Source of the DNA: Lewinellaceae bacterium | GTDB taxonomy: Bacteria > Bacteroidota > Bacteroidia > Chitinophagales > Saprospiraceae | Reading direction: 5' to 3' | DNA length: 64,000 nucleotides | NCBI GenBank assembly: GCA_020636325.1 | Contig: JACJYC010000007.1 | Span: forward strand, 186,001-250,000 | Shown here: positions 18,568 through 26,141 of the stretch, one piece after another | Position numbering within the stretch: position 1 is the stretch's first letter | Layout: every line of letters begins with the position of its first letter | Position numbers and translations under genes: made by a program | The notes under the pieces: model-generated | Seen by the model: only the letters and a program-made list of their open reading frames with translations | What the model was told of the DNA's origin: nothing | Database searches by the model: none

Positions 18568-20307
18568 ATGCCTACTTCAACCATTCCGGTCCCGGCTTCA
18601 GGAACGCAACTCCTGGATCAACTTTGGGCCTGTCAGAATGCCCGCGGTTACATCCGGGATGAAGACGTGGAAGCCTGTGCGGCAGCGCTGGGCATTTCCG
18701 AAATCGAAATTGAAGGGGTCATCTCCTTCTACCACTTTTTCCACAGGCGGCCTGCCGGCAGGTTTACCATTTATCTCAACAACAGCATCGTCTCGGAATT
18801 CAAGGGGTTCGAGCGCGTAAAAGCCGCTTTCGAATCGGCAACAGGCGCGGTATGGAACGGAACGGACCCGAGCGGACTGTTCGGCTTGTACCCCACAGCC
18901 TGTATCGGCCTGAGCGATCAGGAACCGGCGGCGCTGATCAATTTCCAACCGTTTACCAACCTCAATTCCCTGAAGGTAAAAGGCATCGTCGCTCAGCTAA
19001 AAAACGGCGTACCGGCGGAAAGCCTGGCCGACGAGATCCCGGACCATATCCGGTATGTTCCTGATGGGGACAAGGCCATTTTTTTCCGGCCCTACCACCC
19101 CGGGAGCGCCGTTGTTAAGCTGCCGGCGTATTCGCCCGGCCAGGTGATCGACCTCATCAGGCAGGTCCGGCTCACCGGCAGGGGGGGCGCTTTTTTCCCG
19201 ACAGGGCTGAAATGGGAGTCCTGCGCCCGGCAAACCAACCCGGTGAAATACATCGTTTGCAATGCCGACGAAGGGGAACCCGGCACTTTCAAGGATCGGG
19301 TCCTGATGAAAACAGCTCCCGGACTGATGATCGAAGGCATGATCGCGGCCGGTTATGCCGTCGGAGCGCAGCAGGGCATCATTTACCTGAGAGCGGAATA
19401 TACCTGGCTCAAACCGAAACTGGACAAAACCATCCAGCAGTTCCGCAATCTCGGCTACCTGGGTGAGGATATCGCCGGGATCAAAGGGTTCCAATTCGAT
19501 GTCCGCATACAACTGGGCGCCGGCGCCTATGTCTGCGGGGAAGAGACCGCCCTGCTCAACTCACTTGAAGGCAAACGCGGGGAACCGCGGACCAAGTGGT
19601 TCTACCCCACCGAAAAAGGATTCCTGGATTGTCCGACCGTGGTCAACAACGTCGAAACTTTTTGCGCCGCCGCCAGAGCGCTCGAATTGGGGGCGGAAAA
19701 GATCCTGCAAACCGGCGCCCCGGATGCACCCGGCACCAAAGTGCTGAGCGTCTCCGGCGATTGCCGCCTGCCGGGCATTTATGAGGTGGAATGGGGTATG
19801 CCGCTCGGAAAGCTGCTGGACCTCTGCCAGGCCGATGACCCGCATTTCGTCCAGATCTCAGGGCCGTCGGGGATCTGCGTTCCCGCAGCGCAAAGAGACC
19901 GGTTGATCGCACCTTCAGACCTTTCCTGCGGCGGCGCGGTCATGGTCTTCAATGCCGACCGGGACATCCTCCGCATCCTCACCAACTTTAACGACTTTTT
20001 CAAACACGAATCCTGCGGGGTATGCACCCCCTGCCGGGCCGGCAACTTCATCCTCCAGCGAAAACTGGAGAAGATCGAAAAAGGCCTGGCCTACGAAGAT
20101 GATTTCAAAGAATTGATCGCCTGGGGCAATATCATGAAAAAGACCAGCCGTTGCGGCCTCGGCCGAACCGCTCCCAATACCCTGATCGCAGCCCTGGAAC
20201 AATTTCCAGCATATTTTGCCGCAAAAGCCGGAAACAAAGGCGACGGCCTGAACAAAAATTTCGACCTGGAACAGGCTGAAACCGCCTACGATCAGTTCGC
20301 CCCGTAA
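18568..20307 (+). CDS. hoxF: NAD-reducing hydrogenase diaphorase subunit HoxF (NuoE/NuoF-like)
   Basis: 579 residues. Residues 1-150 form a NuoE-like thioredoxin-fold domain. The remainder is NuoF-like with the FMN loop (GRGGAFFPTGLKW), NADH-site segment (NADEGEPGTFKDR), GAGAYVCGEETAL and the 4Fe-4S ligands SCGVCTPCR plus RCGLG. It transfers electrons between NAD(H) and the hydrogenase module. In the NuoE part, the first two of the usual four 2Fe-2S Cys positions are replaced (IYLNNSIVSEF) and the third pair reads TACIGLS, so at most one ligand Cys remains. That domain probably has no cluster. First gene of a tight operon, 11 nt before hoxUY. Confidence 0.93.
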   Translation: MPTSTIPVPASGTQLLDQLWACQNARGYIRDEDVEACAAALGISEIEIEGVISFYHFFHRRPAGRFTIYLNNSIVSEFKGFERVKAAFESATGAVWNGTDPSGLFGLYPTACIGLSDQEPAALINFQPFTNLNSLKVKGIVAQLKNGVPAESLADEIPDHIRYVPDGDKAIFFRPYHPGSAVVKLPAYSPGQVIDLIRQVRLTGRGGAFFPTGLKWESCARQTNPVKYIVCNADEGEPGTFKDRVLMKTAPGLMIEGMIAAGYAVGAQQGIIYLRAEYTWLKPKLDKTIQQFRNLGYLGEDIAGIKGFQFDVRIQLGAGAYVCGEETALLNSLEGKRGEPRTKWFYPTEKGFLDCPTVVNNVETFCAAARALELGAEKILQTGAPDAPGTKVLSVSGDCRLPGIYEVEWGMPLGKLLDLCQADDPHFVQISGPSGICVPAAQRDRLIAPSDLSCGGAVMVFNADRDILRILTNFNDFFKHESCGVCTPCRAGNFILQRKLEKIEKGLAYEDDFKELIAWGNIMKKTSRCGLGRTAPNTLIAALEQFPAYFAAKAGNKGDGLNKNFDLEQAETAYDQFAP

Positions 20308-20318
20308 AAAAACAAACC

Positions 20319-21596
20319 ATGGCAAACACCATCACCATAAAAATCGACGGCCGGGAAATCCCCACGGAACCCGGGCGGAACCTCGTGACCGTCGCCGCCG
20401 AAAACGGCATATTCATCCCATCGCTCTGTTTTTATCCGCATATCGAGCCGCCGTTGGGTACCTGCCGGGTTTGCACCTGCCGGATCAACGGGCATTTCGG
20501 GCCGGCATGCATGGAAAAAACACGGGAAGGCCTCGAAGTGGAGGTCAATACCCCCGACCTGACGGATACCCGCAAGGCGCTGGTGGAAATGATCTTCGCC
20601 GAAGGCAACCATTTTTGCCCGGCTTGCGAAAAAAGCGGCGACTGCGACCTGCAACATATGGGCTACGAAATGGGCATGTCAAAACTGCGGTTTCCCCACC
20701 TGTTCAAGGACCGGCTCATCGACTTCAACCCCAAGCGCATGGTCATCGAGCACAACCGGTGCGTGAAGTGCCGCCGTTGCGTGGAAGAAGTGCTGACCAG
20801 CGACGGACGGCGGGTCTTTTCCTTCTGCAACAGAGGCAACGAAACGGTTGTCGGGATCGATTACGATGCCGAAGCCGTGCTGTCCGAAGAACAGGCCGTC
20901 GCAGCCATGCACCTTTGCCCAACCGGGGCCATCCTGGTAAAGGGCAAGAGCCTGGCCCGACCGTTCGGCGATCGCCGGTTCGATATGGAATCCTCAAAAA
21001 TCGCCGCCCCCGGGCAACCCGAGGAAAAGGAAGCCCAACCTGCCGGTGAATTGGAAAGAAAGACAATCGCCACCATTTCACTGGCGGGCTGCTTCGGCTG
21101 CCATATGTCGATGCTGGATATCGACCTGGGTTTCCTGGATCTGATCGAGCTGGTGGATTTCAATAAATCACCGCTCAACGACATCAAGGAGTTCACCAAA
21201 ATCTGCGATGTCGGGCTGATCGAAGGCGGTTGCTGCAGCTCCGAGAATGTGGAAGTCCTCCGGGAATTCCGCAAAAAATGCAAGTTGCTGGTGGCGGTCG
21301 GCGAATGTTCCATCTGGGGCGGCCTGCCGGCCATGCGGAATATGATCCCGCTGGAAGAGTGCCTGGAGGAAGCCTACCTCAATTCCATGAGCTCGGAAGA
21401 AGGCGAATTCACTGTGCCGTATCACGAGGACCTGCCCAAGATCCTGGATAAGGTTTATGCCTGCAGCGATATTGTAAAGATCGACTATTTCATACCCGGT
21501 TGCCCGCCTACGGCTACGCATATCTGGAAAGCGGTCCGCAACCTGCTGTGGAATGAGCAATATTCGGTATTGTATTCGGAATTCAAGTACGACTGA
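20319..21596 (+). CDS. hoxUY: Fused HoxU-HoxY: diaphorase Fe-S subunit joined to NiFe-hydrogenase small subunit
   Basis: 425 residues in one uninterrupted frame. Residues 1-215 are HoxU/NuoG-N-like: 2Fe-2S ligands C37, C49, C52 and C64, a His-ligated 4Fe-4S motif (H98, C100, C103, C109), and a further cluster with C148, C151, C154 and C200. Residues 250-425 are HoxY, the hydrogenase small subunit, with proximal-cluster cysteines C258, C261, C330 and C395 (GCFGC, VGECSIWGG, IPGCPPTA). A linker rich in E, P and A (about 222-248) joins them. In Ralstonia-type enzymes these are separate polypeptides. The stop lies 23 nt before hoxH. The fusion places the electron path from NiFe site to diaphorase on one chain. 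Confidence 0.92.
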   Translation: MANTITIKIDGREIPTEPGRNLVTVAAENGIFIPSLCFYPHIEPPLGTCRVCTCRINGHFGPACMEKTREGLEVEVNTPDLTDTRKALVEMIFAEGNHFCPACEKSGDCDLQHMGYEMGMSKLRFPHLFKDRLIDFNPKRMVIEHNRCVKCRRCVEEVLTSDGRRVFSFCNRGNETVVGIDYDAEAVLSEEQAVAAMHLCPTGAILVKGKSLARPFGDRRFDMESSKIAAPGQPEEKEAQPAGELERKTIATISLAGCFGCHMSMLDIDLGFLDLIELVDFNKSPLNDIKEFTKICDVGLIEGGCCSSENVEVLREFRKKCKLLVAVGECSIWGGLPAMRNMIPLEECLEEAYLNSMSSEEGEFTVPYHEDLPKILDKVYACSDIVKIDYFIPGCPPTATHIWKAVRNLLWNEQYSVLYSEFKYD

Positions 21597-21619
21597 TCGT
21601 TGAACCTAATGATTGAGCC

Positions 21620-23074
21620 ATGAAAATCAGCATAGATCCTGTTACGCGCGTTGAAGGCCACGGCAAGGTCACCATCCACCTGGATGACGCCGGCAAGGTG
21701 CGGGATGCCTTTTTCCATATTGTGGAATTCCGTGGGTTCGAACGCTTCATCCAGGGGCACCCCTACTGGGAGGCGCCGATGCTGGTACAAAGGCTTTGCG
21801 GCATCTGCCCGGTCAGTCACCACCTGGCCGCCGCCAAGGCCATCGATCAGATCGTAGGCCTGGACCCCGGGGACCTGTCGCCGACGGCTGCCAACCTCCG
21901 GCGGTTGCTGCATTACGGCCAGGTTTTTCAGTCGCACGCGCTCCACTTCTTCTACCTCGCGTCGCCTGACCTGCTGTTCGGGCTGGATTCCCCAAAAGAA
22001 AGGCGGAACGTGGTCACGGTGGCCCAGGAATACAAGGAACTCGCCCGCAAAGGCATCCTGATGCGAAAATTCGGACAGGAGGTGATCAAAGCCGTTGCCG
22101 GGAAAAAGATACACGGCATCGCAGCCGTACCCGGCGGCGTCCACAAGACCTTCTTCCCGGAAGAGCGCGATTATTTCCTGACGGACAACGATACCCCTTC
22201 CGTCGACACCATGATCGGATGGTCCCAGGAAATGGTCGGATTCATCAAGGATTACCACCGGCAACACGCGGGTTGGCTGGATGCGTTCGCCGCTTTCCCA
22301 TCGGGCCACCTCGGCCTGGTAAGCGAATCCGGGGACCTGGAATTGTACGACGGCCTGCTGCGCGCCATTGACGGGCAAGGCCATCCTACGCTGAAGGACG
22401 TTCCGAATGACGATTACCTGAAATACTTTGCCGAAGGAGTGGAAAGGTGGTCCTATATGAAATTCCCCTACCTGCGCCATCTGGGCCGGGAGAAGGGCTG
22501 GAACCGGGTAGGTCCGCTGGCCCGCCTGAACGTATGCGACCGCATCTCCACCCCGCTGGCTGAAAAGGAACGGCAAATTTTCCGGGCTCAAACCGGGGGA
22601 TTGCCCAACAACGCTACCATGCACACCCACTGGGCCAGGCTGATCGAGATGCTGCATTGCGCCGAGATGATGAAAGACCTGCTCACCGACGATACCATAC
22701 TGGGTAACGACCTCCTCCGCGAAGGCATCCGCCGGCCGGAAGGGATCGGCATTATCGAAGCCCCGCGCGGCACCCTGATCCACCATTACCGCGTGGACGA
22801 AAAAGGCATGATCACCCGGTGCAACCTCATTGTTTCCACTACGCACAACAACGAAGCGATGAACCGGGCCGTCAGGTGGGTCGCACAACATGAACTGAGC
22901 AACAAGCCCGAGATCACGGAACCCATGCTCAACCAGGTGGAAGTCGCCATCCGCGCTTTCGACCCCTGCCTGAGCTGCGCAACCCACGCCCTGGGCCAGA
23001 TGCCGCTCCAAATCGAATTGTATGACGTAAACGACAATCTGATCGATGAAAAATTCAAATCCCCCGTCGACTGA
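21620..23074 (+). CDS. hoxH: NAD-reducing hydrogenase large (NiFe) subunit HoxH
   Basis: 484 residues carrying the NiFe active site. Ligand motifs are RLCGICPVSH (C60, C63) and DPCLSCATH (C450, C453). The N-terminal ISIDPVTRVEGHGK is typical of hydrogenase large subunits. A 28-residue tail follows H456, the expected cleavage point for maturation by an M52 protease. That protease is encoded by the next gene, which overlaps this one by 29 nt. Together with HoxF and HoxUY it forms a soluble, group-3d-type bidirectional H2:NAD+ oxidoreductase. The hyp maturation genes needed for the NiFe(CN)2CO centre are not in this window. Confidence 0.95.
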   Translation: MKISIDPVTRVEGHGKVTIHLDDAGKVRDAFFHIVEFRGFERFIQGHPYWEAPMLVQRLCGICPVSHHLAAAKAIDQIVGLDPGDLSPTAANLRRLLHYGQVFQSHALHFFYLASPDLLFGLDSPKERRNVVTVAQEYKELARKGILMRKFGQEVIKAVAGKKIHGIAAVPGGVHKTFFPEERDYFLTDNDTPSVDTMIGWSQEMVGFIKDYHRQHAGWLDAFAAFPSGHLGLVSESGDLELYDGLLRAIDGQGHPTLKDVPNDDYLKYFAEGVERWSYMKFPYLRHLGREKGWNRVGPLARLNVCDRISTPLAEKERQIFRAQTGGLPNNATMHTHWARLIEMLHCAEMMKDLLTDDTILGNDLLREGIRRPEGIGIIEAPRGTLIHHYRVDEKGMITRCNLIVSTTHNNEAMNRAVRWVAQHELSNKPEITEPMLNQVEVAIRAFDPCLSCATHALGQMPLQIELYDVNDNLIDEKFKSPVD

Positions 23075-23522
23075 ATCGGGCAAAACCGGCATCCTCCTAA
23101 TCGCCATCGGCAACGACCTCCGCGGCGACGACGGGCTGGGCTGGGCCTTACTGGAAAAGTTGGAACAGGAGAATCCATTCGCAGCTGAAACGGCATACCG
23201 CTACCAGTTGCAGGTGGAAGACGCCGGATTGGTCGCCGGGTTTGATGCGGTTGTTTTCATCGACGCCTCCACGGAACAAGCGGGCGGAGGATATGCCCTG
23301 GCGCCCTGCAGGCCGGCCGCGGCCTTTGAATTCACTACTCATAGGTTGAACCCGGAATCAGTACTGTACCTGTGCCGGGAATTGTACGGCAAATCTCCAA
23401 AAGCATTCACCCTAGGCATTTCCGGCGCATTCTGGGGATTAAAACGCGGCCTGTCCAAAACAGCTCAAGGCAATCTGAAGGCGGCATACAACGGGCTGCG
23501 GCAAGCCCTCAATTCAATTTGA
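23046..23522 (+). CDS. hoxW: Hydrogenase maturation endopeptidase (M52 family, HoxW-like)
   Basis: 158 residues. Cleaves the C-terminal tail of the NiFe large subunit after nickel insertion. Family features are IAIGNDLRGDDGLGW at the N-terminus (Asp for nickel recognition), VFIDAS (second acidic residue) and TTHRLNPE (His ligand). The start codon lies inside the last 29 nt of hoxH, indicating translational coupling between substrate and protease. The 3' end overlaps the convergent DUF2141 gene by 14 bp, a very tight boundary with no room for a separate terminator. Confidence 0.9.
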   Translation: MKNSNPPSTESGKTGILLIAIGNDLRGDDGLGWALLEKLEQENPFAAETAYRYQLQVEDAGLVAGFDAVVFIDASTEQAGGGYALAPCRPAAAFEFTTHRLNPESVLYLCRELYGKSPKAFTLGISGAFWGLKRGLSKTAQGNLKAAYNGLRQALNSI

Positions 23523-23946
23523 TATCGACGACCTTATCCGGAGAGGAGAATTTGAAACTGGCCTTTTCGAAGGAGGGCGGCCCGAAAGTGCCGCGTGCAT
23601 TGTTGGAAAACCCGTAACGCTCTTTGGGTATGCCCAGAAAGTTCGTATCCAGCCGGTTGTTGCTGTTCACATCGTGAAAAATGCTGATTGCATAGGTTCC
23701 ATACGGCAAGTCGGGTACGGTGATCGACATTTTCCCCTTTTGCTTTACCGGAACGATGAGCCCTTTCACCGTTTTATCTCCCAGGAAAGTTTCGCGGGAA
23801 TCAAAAACCGCCACCAGGATGTTACCTTCCGCCGAACGGATATTGGATACCTCAATCACCAGACCGGCTTGCGCCTGCCCGGGCAGGAAAGTTGAAAAAA
23901 GACCGGACAACAGAAGGGTTAACCCTTGAATTTTAAGGTTAAACAT
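23509..23946 (-). CDS. Exported DUF2141 protein
   Basis: About 145 residues with a signal peptide (KIQGLTLLLSGLFSTFLPGQAQA). The mature part is a small beta-sandwich with the DUF2141 hallmarks GNILVAVFDS, LPYGTYAISIFHDVNSNNRLDTNFLGIPKERYGFSNNA and FGPPSF. Function is unknown; the fold suggests periplasmic binding. The ORF opens at 23976, but the ATG at 23946 gives the better signal peptide. It converges with and overlaps the end of hoxW. tRNA-Leu lies 83 bp upstream on the same strand. Confidence 0.88.
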   Translation of the reverse strand: MFNLKIQGLTLLLSGLFSTFLPGQAQAGLVIEVSNIRSAEGNILVAVFDSRETFLGDKTVKGLIVPVKQKGKMSITVPDLPYGTYAISIFHDVNSNNRLDTNFLGIPKERYGFSNNARGTFGPPSFEKASFKFSSPDKVVDIKLN

Positions 23947-24029
23947 GGAGCAAAAGCCGCATTGAAGTACTGACAACCTGACCGCCGGCAGGCGGGCTGA
24001 CCACTGCCGACTGTCCTTCTTTAAATAGG

Positions 24030-24114
24030 TACCCGGAGCGGGAATCGAACCCGCACGGCCGCAATGGCCACAGGATTTTAAGTCCTGCGTGTCTACCTAT
24101 TCCACCATCCGGGC
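24030..24114 (-). tRNA. tRNA-Leu (anticodon UAA)
   Basis: 85 nt on the minus strand. Acceptor arms GCCCGGA and TCCGGGT pair (one G-U). The anticodon stem-loop CAGGA-CTTAAAA-TCCTG gives UAA. A long variable arm (class II) and the T-loop GTTCGATTC are present. The CCA tail is not fully encoded (the genome continues CCT). Confidence 0.96.
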
Positions 24115-24180
24115 AAAAACGGTACAGCAATTAATACCCTGCCAATTTACAAAAAAAGATCAATCGGCACAGGCCAAAAT

Positions 24181-24209
24181 AAAAAAAGCCTTCAATCATG
24201 AAGGCTTTT
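24181..24209 (-). terminator. Intrinsic terminator after tRNA-Gly
   Basis: A 10-bp stem AAAAGCCTTC/GAAGGCTTTT with a 6-nt loop is followed by seven T residues on the minus strand, 6 nt beyond the 3' end of tRNA-Gly. It separates tRNA-Gly from tRNA-Leu. Confidence 0.85.
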
Positions 24210-24214
24210 CTCTG

Positions 24215-24287
24215 AGCGGATGACGAGATTCGAACCCGCGACCTCAACCTTGGCAAGGTTGCGCTCTACCAGCTGAGCTACATCCGC
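24215..24287 (-). tRNA. tRNA-Gly (anticodon GCC)
   Basis: 73 nt on the minus strand. Acceptor GCGGATG pairs with CATCCGC. The D-arm has TAGCTCAGCTGGTAGAGC. The anticodon stem CAACC/GGTTG encloses TTGCCAA (GCC), and the T-loop is GTTCGAATC. CCA is not encoded. Confidence 0.97.
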
Positions 24288-24295
24288 ATTTAGTC

Positions 24296-24320
24296 AAAAA
24301 AAGCAGTTCATCAACTGCTT
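24296..24320 (-). terminator. Terminator-like hairpin between promoter and tRNA-Gly
   Basis: AAGCAGTT-GATG-AACTGCTT, an 8-bp perfect stem, is followed by a run of seven T on the minus strand. It lies downstream of a good promoter and only 8 nt before the mature 5' end of tRNA-Gly. It could be an attenuator in the tRNA leader, or the terminator of the upstream gene overlapping the tRNA leader. Confidence 0.6.
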
Positions 24321-24335
24321 CCGTTTTTGGCGTTG

Positions 24336-24368
24336 CAAAGATAACATCATTTATTACACTTATGCAAA
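24336..24368 (-). promoter_or_regulatory. Bacteroidota-type promoter for tRNA-Gly
   Basis: On the minus strand, TTTG (24368-24365) and TATCTTTG (24343-24336) are separated by 21 bp. This fits the TTTG/TANNTTTG consensus of the primary sigma factor in Bacteroidota. The predicted transcript start near 24331 is about 45 nt before the tRNA. Confidence 0.65.
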
Positions 24369-24459
24369 TTTGCCGGGCAATTTTTTTTAATCCGCCAAGC
24401 TAACCGGCGCCTTCGGGCTGTACACCCGACCTCCCGGGATGGGAAGAGTTGGTGCAGAC

Positions 24460-24531
24460 ACCCTCTCTCACCCTCTCACTCTCACCCTCTCACTCTCTCA
24501 CTCTCTGTCCCTCTCCCCCTCTCTCCCCTCT
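24460..24531. repeat. CTCTCACC/CTCACTCT pyrimidine tandem array
   Basis: About 70 bp of tandem CTCTCACC, CTCACTCT and degenerate CTCTCCC units. It ends 7 bp before the stop codon of the leftward DUF4836 gene. Same family as 37927-38090 and, in opposite orientation, 1-39. Confidence 0.85.
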
Positions 24532-24538
24532 GATCAGG

Positions 24539-26074
24539 TTACATCTCCGGCGCCGTTTCCGCTTCTTCATTCATCTTATCCTGCTGATATTTCTTTTCCA
24601 ACTCCTGAAACAGCTGGAACAGGCTGTTGCCGGGTGCTTTGGGCAATTCTGCAAATCCTTCGAGGTAGTTTCTCCTGGCGGTCACCTGAAAACCTTCAAA
24701 TGGGATGGATTCCCGATTCTGGTTCATGAACAAGGGCGGTTGGAAATAGGCCGACAGTATATTTTCCGCTTGCAACCCCTTAATCCGGTCAGCCACGGCG
24801 CCTTGTGTGGCAAAACCGCCGGCAGCAATGCGATCCAGCAGCTCTCCGTTCGGCGCCAGGTACACGATATTATCCTTGATCAGGATCTCGCCCCGGTCTT
24901 CCCGCGTTACGATGACCGAATCTTCCCGGTTTTTCTTTTCAGGCCGGACCCACAGGTACCGGTTATCGGATTTCTTCTCCAGCACGCCTTTTTCAACAGC
25001 TTTGTCGATCAGCTTGTTGAGGCGGGCCTGGTCCTTGATATTGCCTGCTAGCAATGGGGTCGGTACATTGAAAAGGGTATCGCGGCCCGGGTAAAGCGAC
25101 AAGGCCACATCACCGCCGAAAGCGTAAGCGATATCCTCCGTCGACAGGCCGAATTCTTTCAGGGACTGCTGCGCGGCCCCCTGGATATAGCGCTCCAGCA
25201 AGACCTGGTGGATGCCGTGCAGATCGAGTGCTGCCGTCAGGAGGAAAGATTGGTCTTCTGCAGGCATCAGTTGGGTAAAATCGGTTTTGACCCGATCCCG
25301 GAAAAAGGTATTCAGGTCGTTGGCCAGGTTCTTTTTCAGGTCGACATAAGCTTCGCCCCGCACCCGGTCGTCTTCAAAATACAGGTACGAACCGATGTGA
25401 TTACCTTCAAAATCCTTCGGGGTATATTTCTTCAGGCCCTCTGCCAGGTTGGGATAAATGGAAGCCAGGGCGTCAGAAGTCACCCAATTGGCTATATCGT
25501 ATTCCCGGGCCAGGGTTTTGCGGAGGCTCTTATTTCGGGCGACCGTCTGGTTCGGCGGCGAATTCAACCAGGCGTCTGCCGTAGCCTGGGCATGATCACC
25601 ATTGACGAATATGCCGGTTTTTTCATTCCAAACCAGGGCCGTTTCAGGTTCATTACCGGTCTGGAGCGCTTTGATTCTGATATCGTTGACCGCCTGTTCG
25701 AATTTAGCCTTGTCCGCTATCGAGAAAAGAAAGGCTACGGTCTTTCCTTCGTTTACCGTGTCCGCCGACAGGATCATAGCCACGTAGGCGTTCTTCTGCA
25801 AATCTACGCCGGCTGAAGCGGGGTCTTTCAGCACTTCAGCAAATGCGGGGTTCTTTTCGGCTGCTTGTTCTGTTATTTTCTGGTAGAAGCCCATTTGGCG
25901 GACCTTTTCGAATTCCGCTTTTTCCATCAACCGGGGAATATTGATCGCGGTAACGAAGGATACCCCTTCGGGAACGTTGGCAAGTGCGTCGTCGGGCAGC
26001 GGTTGCTGGCAAGCCGACAAAAACAAAACGCCTGCAATCGCGACCAGGGAGAAAAAGCTGTTTATCCGTTTCAT
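24539..26074 (-). CDS. DUF4836 family lipoprotein
   Basis: About 511 residues with a lipoprotein signal ending LSACQQP. Contains VPEGVSFVTAINIPRLMEKA near the N-terminus and a repeated two-domain layout, as in Bacteroidota DUF4836 proteins. Later parts include TEDIAYAFGGDVALSLYPG and NIVYLAPNGELLDRIAAGG. The molecular role is unknown; it is probably anchored to the outer membrane facing the periplasm. The ORF opens at 26119, but the promoter at 26101-26132 and the signal peptide both favour the ATG at 26074. It lies downstream of ppk1 as a separate unit. Confidence 0.85.
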   Translation of the reverse strand: MKRINSFFSLVAIAGVLFLSACQQPLPDDALANVPEGVSFVTAINIPRLMEKAEFEKVRQMGFYQKITEQAAEKNPAFAEVLKDPASAGVDLQKNAYVAMILSADTVNEGKTVAFLFSIADKAKFEQAVNDIRIKALQTGNEPETALVWNEKTGIFVNGDHAQATADAWLNSPPNQTVARNKSLRKTLAREYDIANWVTSDALASIYPNLAEGLKKYTPKDFEGNHIGSYLYFEDDRVRGEAYVDLKKNLANDLNTFFRDRVKTDFTQLMPAEDQSFLLTAALDLHGIHQVLLERYIQGAAQQSLKEFGLSTEDIAYAFGGDVALSLYPGRDTLFNVPTPLLAGNIKDQARLNKLIDKAVEKGVLEKKSDNRYLWVRPEKKNREDSVIVTREDRGEILIKDNIVYLAPNGELLDRIAAGGFATQGAVADRIKGLQAENILSAYFQPPLFMNQNRESIPFEGFQVTARRNYLEGFAELPKAPGNSLFQLFQELEKKYQQDKMNEEAETAPEM

Positions 26075-26100
26075 ATAGTTAGAAATTGATGAATCGGATG

Positions 26101-26132
26101 CAAAACTATCCCTGTTCATTGCGGAAAACCAA
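26101..26132 (-). promoter_or_regulatory. Promoter for the DUF4836 gene
   Basis: On the minus strand, ATTG (-33-like) and TAGTTTTG (26108-26101) are separated by about 21 bp and lie 27 bp before the ATG at 26074. The predicted start near 26096 makes the longer ORF start at 26119 unlikely. Confidence 0.55.
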
Positions 26133-26141
26133 TTTCTTGGA

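Noticed and set aside
21485..23113. 542-residue minus-strand open frame opposite hoxH
   Set aside because: Lies exactly antisense to a clear NiFe hydrogenase large subunit; the translation has no family features. Similar long antisense frames (12146-12979, 16619-18262, 54346-55953, 58262-59539) are rejected for the same reason.
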